NCBI GenBank assembly: GCA_025362115.1
Contig: JANYIK010000134.1
Location: 1-10,141, forward strand
Source of the DNA: Methylophilaceae bacterium
GTDB taxonomy: Bacteria > Pseudomonadota > Gammaproteobacteria > Burkholderiales > Methylophilaceae
DNA: 10,141 bases
Reading direction: 5' to 3'
The notes under the pieces were generated by a model, which saw only the letters and a program-made list of their open reading frames with translations, was not told the origin of the DNA and did not search any database. Shown here piece by piece: positions 6,523 through 10,141 of the stretch; within the stretch, counting starts at the first letter, position 1, and the number at the start of each line of letters is the position of its first letter. The position numbers and the translations under genes are program-made.

Positions 6523-8211
6523 GATTTTTTCCAGCAAATGGCGTGTCATGCTGAGCGCAAGTTCGTGTTCGCCCAGAAATACCGTTCCCGCATTCTCGTT
6601 GCGTAACAGTGTCGCCTCTTCATCGCTGTGGGTACGTACCAAAACTTCGACATCAGGGTTAAGCAAACGCGCGGTTTCTATCATACGGCGGGCACGCAAT
6701 GTATCGGGAATTGCAATTACCAATACTTGAGCCCGTGCAATATGCGCCTGGATTAGAACCGCCGGATCCGAAGCATCGCCAGCGACGGCATGCAGACCGT
6801 TTTCACGCAACTTTTCTACTAACTCACGATTCTGCTCTGCCACCACAAAATGCAATCCTCTCTCGACCAGCGACTGCCCGATGCGCTGGCCTACGCGGCC
6901 ATAACCGACGATGACGATGTGGTTAGTCACATAACTAGATGTGACCGTCATCGGAAGCTCTGCCAAGGGGTCGGTGGATTTTTCCAGCACGCGGGCAAGG
7001 CTAGAGCGTGATCTGATCCATTCCTGAGCGGGTTCTACTGCCTTGAATACCAATTGATTCAGCGAGATCGAGATCAACGCTCCGGCCAGGATAAGACTTT
7101 GTCCCTCGTGCGGTAACAGTCCTAGGGACATCCCAAGTCCGGCCAGGATGAACGAGAACTCGCCTATTTGCGCCAAGCTTGCCGATACGGTGAGGGCAGT
7201 ATTGAGAGGATAGCGGAAGGCAAGCACCAGAAAAAATGAAACCAATGATTTGCCAAGGATGATGATGGCAACCACAGCGAGTACCCGTAGCGGCTGGTGT
7301 ACTAGGATTGCCGGGTCAAATAACATGCCCACCGAGACAAAGAACAAAACCGAGAATGCGTCTCTCAGCGGCAGCGATTCCTGAGCCGCCCTGTGGCTGA
7401 GATGCGACTCGCGCATGAGCATACCGGCAAAAAAGGCACCCAACGCGAAAGAAACGCCGAAGAGCTTGGCGGAACCATAAGCGATCACTACCGCCGCTGC
7501 AACCACACTCAAGGTGAACAGCTCGCGCGAGCCAGTGTTGGCAACGTAGCCAAGCAGCCACGGAAAAACGCGGCGGCCAACCACTAACATGAAGGCGACG
7601 AAAATTGAGATTTTGACGAGGGCGATTGCCAGCGTTGCCAATAGTCCGTGCGTAGCGGCGTCCGCAACATCCGCTGCATGGCCGCCCAGCCATCCGGATA
7701 GCGGGGGCAGTAATACCAGTACCAAGACCATTGCCAAGTCCTCGACTACCAGCCAACCGACAGCGATCTGGCCGTTGACGGATTGCAGTGTGCCTCGTTG
7801 CTCCAGCGCCTTGATCAGTACCACGGTGCTTGCCACAGAAAGGCACAGGCCGAACACAATACTTGCACCCACGCCCCAGCCCCAGAAAGTGGCAAGGCCT
7901 GCACCAAGGGCGGTAGCGACTATCATCCGTACAATGGCACCAGGCACGGCGATGTGACGTACCGCCAATAAATCCTCAAGCGAGAAATGCAGCCCGACAC
8001 CAAACATCAGCAGGATGACACCAATCTCTGCCAATTGGCTTGATAAACCAAGGTCAGCAACAAAACCGGGTGTGGCCGGGCCAATCAGGATACCGGCAAT
8101 CAGGTAGCCCACCAATGCCGGTAATTTCAGCCGGTTGGCGATTAGTCCCATCAGTAGGGCAAGGCCAAAACTGGAGGCGATAGTGGTGATTAGAGAGACG
8201 CTATGGGGCAT
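6511..8211 (-). CDS. ybaL: CPA2-family cation:proton antiporter with RCK domain, YbaL/KefB type
   Basis: From the ATG at 8209-8211 this is a 566-aa inner-membrane antiporter with an N-terminal bundle of about 12-13 helices (residues about 5-395) and a cytosolic RCK/TrkA-N domain (about 428-545). Family marks are VGYLIAGILIGP (34-45), ELGVILLMFGVGLHFSLEDL-like sequence near 60-81, GWLVVEDLAM (152-161) with the ion-binding Glu-Asp region, and an NAD-binding VIVGYGRVG (433-441). The start and its SLITTI segment, the VVED and LLPHEG regions and the size resemble E. coli YbaL (558 aa, from memory). The frame stays open to an ATG at 8280, giving a 23-residue polar extension; neither start has a good ribosome site, and I prefer 8211 by family comparison. 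It probably exchanges K+ or Na+ for protons under control of bound nucleotide. The last 12 bases overlap convergent rbgA. Confidence 0.88.
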   Translation of the reverse strand: MPHSVSLITTIASSFGLALLMGLIANRLKLPALVGYLIAGILIGPATPGFVADLGLSSQLAEIGVILLMFGVGLHFSLEDLLAVRHIAVPGAIVRMIVATALGAGLATFWGWGVGASIVFGLCLSVASTVVLIKALEQRGTLQSVNGQIAVGWLVVEDLAMVLVLVLLPPLSGWLGGHAADVADAATHGLLATLAIALVKISIFVAFMLVVGRRVFPWLLGYVANTGSRELFTLSVVAAAVVIAYGSAKLFGVSFALGAFFAGMLMRESHLSHRAAQESLPLRDAFSVLFFVSVGMLFDPAILVHQPLRVLAVVAIIILGKSLVSFFLVLAFRYPLNTALTVSASLAQIGEFSFILAGLGMSLGLLPHEGQSLILAGALISISLNQLVFKAVEPAQEWIRSRSSLARVLEKSTDPLAELPMTVTSSYVTNHIVIVGYGRVGQRIGQSLVERGLHFVVAEQNRELVEKLRENGLHAVAGDASDPAVLIQAHIARAQVLVIAIPDTLRARRMIETARLLNPDVEVLVRTHSDEEATLLRNENAGTVFLGEHELALSMTRHLLEKISAK

Positions 8212-8323
8212 AAGTTGTTGAACATCTCGGCTTGAATTGGTTGGTAGCTGCAATGTAACAAGTTGAGGCTGGTCATACAACCAGATAATCGTGGTGCTAA
8301 GGCTATAAGGTTAGGTTTTCTTG

Positions 8324-9676
8324 TCACCTATTGAACTCGAATGCGTTGCTCAAATCATGAGTGTTCGCATCGCGCTCAGTCAAAGCTTTCAGGCCAAAGC
8401 GCACTTCGATCAATTTCAAAATTGAGGTCGTATCGTACTCGGTGTGATCCACAAATCCACGCTTGGCATAAGGCGAAATGACTAGAGTAGGGACGCGCGT
8501 CCCTGGACCCCAGCGGTCTTTCTTGGGTGGAGCAACGTGATCCCAAAATCCGCCATTTTCGTCGTAGGTCACAATCACTGCGGTATTTTTCCATTGCGGA
8601 CTTGTTTCAATCCGAGCCAGTAAATCTGCAATGTGTTGTTCACCTGCAAGCAATTCTGCGTAGCCGGGATGCTCGTTCAAGTCGCCCACGGGTTTGTAAA
8701 AAGACACGGCAGGCAGTGTTCCTGTATCCAGCGCTCTGATGAAGTCAGTCTCGTCTTTTAGATGAACAGCACGGTCGGCGCTACCTTCGGCGTAACGCTT
8801 GAAATAGACATAAGGCTGATGATGATATTGAAAGTTCTTGGTGGCTTTGCCTGCAATCGCATCGTTCCAGCCACCGGAATACCATGCCCAAGAGATATTT
8901 TTGTCAGAGAGTCTGTCGCCCAGAGTAGCCATGGTTTGCGGGGGAAGTTGCTTGGCTGGTGCAATGCCCGGCTTGATAGGAGGAGAACTGGGTTGCAGCG
9001 TATTGACTGCATAGCCATCTGGGGTCACTCCGCCGTCTTTCAGCAGATTTCCTGTGGTATCCAGTTTGATGGTGACTTCTTCCGGGGCTTGTTCATAGCG
9101 TGGGGTGCAGGCACAAGCCAGCCAAAAATGGTTTAAAAACGAACCACCAAACGCACCTTGAAAAAAGTTATCGGCCAACGTGTATTTTTGTGCGTACTTC
9201 CACAATGGCAAGTTGTGCCCATCGTAATACCCCATCACCAAACCACCCGCGTCTGAAACAGCTGCAAAACGGTCATTCAAACCGCCATTGATTTGTGCTT
9301 GATTCTGGTAAAAACGGTGTACCAGATCGCCGATTTTTTGGTTGGCAGGGACGTACTGGTCAATGGGGAATGGCTTGTTTGGCAAGCCTTTAGGGAAGCG
9401 TTCATCAACCTCCGCGGGTTTGTGTTCCGCGTTCATCACCAAGGGGAGGGTCGTATAGGACTTACCATTTAAGTCAGTTTGGGATGCGGCGTTGGCCGCT
9501 TGCTGCAAGCCATTTGCTCCGGGAAACAGTCCGTAAAGATTATCAAAACCGTGGTTTTCCAGATAAATGACTACGATGTGCTGGATGGCTTTGTTGTCAG
9601 GAGCTTCCTCCTCCCCGCCACTGGCAATAGCGTGAAAGGAGCGCGCAGAAATGATTAAAGATACAATGAATCGCAT
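8324..9676 (-). CDS. Acid phosphatase/phospholipase C-type phosphoesterase (AcpA-like), probably exported
   Basis: This 450-aa member of the phosphoesterase family (alkaline phosphatase superfamily) contains bacterial phospholipases C and Francisella AcpA. IYLENHGFDNLYG (37-49; Glu40-Asn41) and TYDENGGFWDHV (370-381; Asp372-Glu373) fit the metal ligands of AcpA as I recall them. GGSFLNHFW (177-185) carries the likely nucleophile Ser179. EHPGYAE (335-341) and the C-terminal HDLSNAFEF (440-448) are further family blocks. The substrate, phosphomonoester or phospholipid, cannot be decided. The ATG at 9674-9676 has AAGGA seven bases before it and gives a signal-like start MRFIVSLII; the ATG at 9724 adds 16 polar residues. 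The hydrophobic core is short and is followed by Ala-Arg-Ser at 11-13, so export is likely but the signal is weak. It lies 71 bases after dapD and 112 before the antiporter, whose frame could start nearer. Confidence 0.88.
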   Translation of the reverse strand: MRFIVSLIISARSFHAIASGGEEEAPDNKAIQHIVVIYLENHGFDNLYGLFPGANGLQQAANAASQTDLNGKSYTTLPLVMNAEHKPAEVDERFPKGLPNKPFPIDQYVPANQKIGDLVHRFYQNQAQINGGLNDRFAAVSDAGGLVMGYYDGHNLPLWKYAQKYTLADNFFQGAFGGSFLNHFWLACACTPRYEQAPEEVTIKLDTTGNLLKDGGVTPDGYAVNTLQPSSPPIKPGIAPAKQLPPQTMATLGDRLSDKNISWAWYSGGWNDAIAGKATKNFQYHHQPYVYFKRYAEGSADRAVHLKDETDFIRALDTGTLPAVSFYKPVGDLNEHPGYAELLAGEQHIADLLARIETSPQWKNTAVIVTYDENGGFWDHVAPPKKDRWGPGTRVPTLVISPYAKRGFVDHTEYDTTSILKLIEVRFGLKALTERDANTHDLSNAFEFNR

Positions 9677-9683
9677 GGCATTT

Positions 9684-9688
9684 TCCTT
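9684..9688 (-). promoter_or_regulatory. Ribosome-binding site fixing the phosphoesterase start
   Basis: AAGGA on the minus strand stands seven bases before the ATG at 9674-9676. It favours this start, which begins directly with the signal-like sequence, over the upstream in-frame ATG at 9724. Confidence 0.65.
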
Positions 9689-9747
9689 TGATGGAGTTGC
9701 AGATGCTTGAATCATGCCATGCAATTAATACGACACTGTTACGATGC

Positions 9748-10141
9748 TTAAACTCCGCGTAACAGCTCGTTGATACCGACTTTACTCAAGGTTTTGGCAT
9801 CCACTTTTTTCACAATCACTGCACAATAAAGGCTGTAAGCACCATCTGCGGAAGGTAGATTGCCACTCACCACCACAGAGCCAGCAGGGATGCGACCATA
9901 GGTCACGGTTCCAGTTTCGCGGTCATAAATCTTGGTAGATTGGCCGATGTAAACTCCCATGGAGATCACGGAGTTATCTTCGACTATCACGCCTTCCACT
10001 ACTTCTGAACGTGCGCCGATGAAGCAGTTGTCGCCGATGATGGTGGGGCCGGCTTGTACTGGCTCTAATACTCCGCCGATTCCAACGCCGCCGCTTAAAT
10101 GCACATTTTTTCCGATTTGCGCGCAAGAGCCTACGGTTGCC
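9748..10141 (-). CDS. dapD: Tetrahydrodipicolinate N-succinyltransferase DapD, C-terminal part (5' end outside window)
   Basis: DapD transfers succinyl from succinyl-CoA to tetrahydrodipicolinate in the succinylase branch of lysine and meso-diaminopimelate synthesis, in the cytosol, as a trimer. Only the last 130 codons are in the window, entering at the right edge with ATVGSCAQIG; the full protein is usually about 274 aa. The visible part is a left-handed beta-helix of hexapeptide repeats (VHLSGGVGIGG, DNCFIGARSEVVEGVIVE, SVISMGVYIGQST), then YGRIPAGSVVVSGNLPS and YCAVIVKKVDAKT, followed by KVGINELLRG at the end. All of these closely follow the E. coli protein as I remember it. The frame has an internal GTG at 10102-10104, but the in-frame codons upstream of it continue the conserved sequence, so this is not a start. 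The stop is TAA, with no obvious hairpin terminator before the next gene. Confidence 0.97.
   Translation of the reverse strand, partial: ATVGSCAQIGKNVHLSGGVGIGGVLEPVQAGPTIIGDNCFIGARSEVVEGVIVEDNSVISMGVYIGQSTKIYDRETGTVTYGRIPAGSVVVSGNLPSADGAYSLYCAVIVKKVDAKTLSKVGINELLRGV

Noticed and set aside
7316..7846. Minus-strand open frame of 176 codons inside the antiporter
   Set aside because: It is an out-of-frame shadow rich in Arg, Gly and Cys; the antiporter frame is intact through the same span.
8762..9136. Plus-strand open frame of 124 codons
   Set aside because: It is antisense to the phosphoesterase, with no ribosome site or motif.
10102..10104. GTG as a start codon for the dapD frame
   Set aside because: Codons upstream continue the conserved DapD sequence to the window edge, so this is an internal valine.

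Overview
The window looks like a chromosomal stretch of a Gram-negative proteobacterium, most likely a betaproteobacterium (inference). The basis is a DapD of the succinylase lysine pathway that closely matches the enterobacterial protein as I remember it, a YbaL/KefB-type CPA2 antiporter, a stand-alone HDOD protein, a circularly permuted RbgA/YlqF GTPase, and a REP-like palindrome with the CCGTTCG...GTATCGAAG arms often seen in environmental betaproteobacteria. Base composition is moderate, slightly GC-rich in genes and AT-rich in the one larger spacer. I see no transposase, integrase, CRISPR array, tRNA or rRNA.

Layout from left to right. All genes are on the minus strand except rbgA. At 13-1935 is a tightly packed three-gene unit (transcribed right to left): a 118-aa SMR/EamA-like membrane protein, a 129-aa SMR/EamA-like membrane protein starting at GTG, and a DegT/DnrJ-type PLP aminotransferase. 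The three reading frames overlap by 4 and 11 bases. At 1936-2064 is a spacer almost filled by a nested palindromic REP-like element. At 2065-5450 is a second minus-strand unit: HDOD-domain protein, MBL-fold metallohydrolase (ATGA overlap), then a FAD-dependent oxidoreductase of unknown substrate 15-27 bases further on, depending on its start. A 199-bp AT-rich divergent promoter region (5451-5649) separates this from rbgA (5650-6522, plus strand). rbgA converges on, and overlaps by 12 bases, a CPA2 cation:proton antiporter with an RCK NAD-binding domain (6511-8211, possibly from 8280). Next comes an AcpA/phospholipase-C-type phosphoesterase (8324-9676), and at the right edge the C-terminal 130 residues of dapD.

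How they fit together. The most coherent and least described unit is SMR-like protein 1 + SMR-like protein 2 + aminotransferase. Its architecture resembles the pairing of ArnE/ArnF with the ArnB aminotransferase in aminosugar decoration of lipid A. However, both small proteins carry an Asp where EmrE has its essential Glu14 (D-T-x-x-H-V-A-x-K motif), which suggests an ion-coupled heterodimeric carrier. The HDOD-MBL-FAD unit may be a signalling/hydrolase module, with substrates unknown. rbgA, dapD and the antiporter are housekeeping genes. The phosphoesterase is probably exported and scavenges phosphate or hydrolyses phosphoesters.
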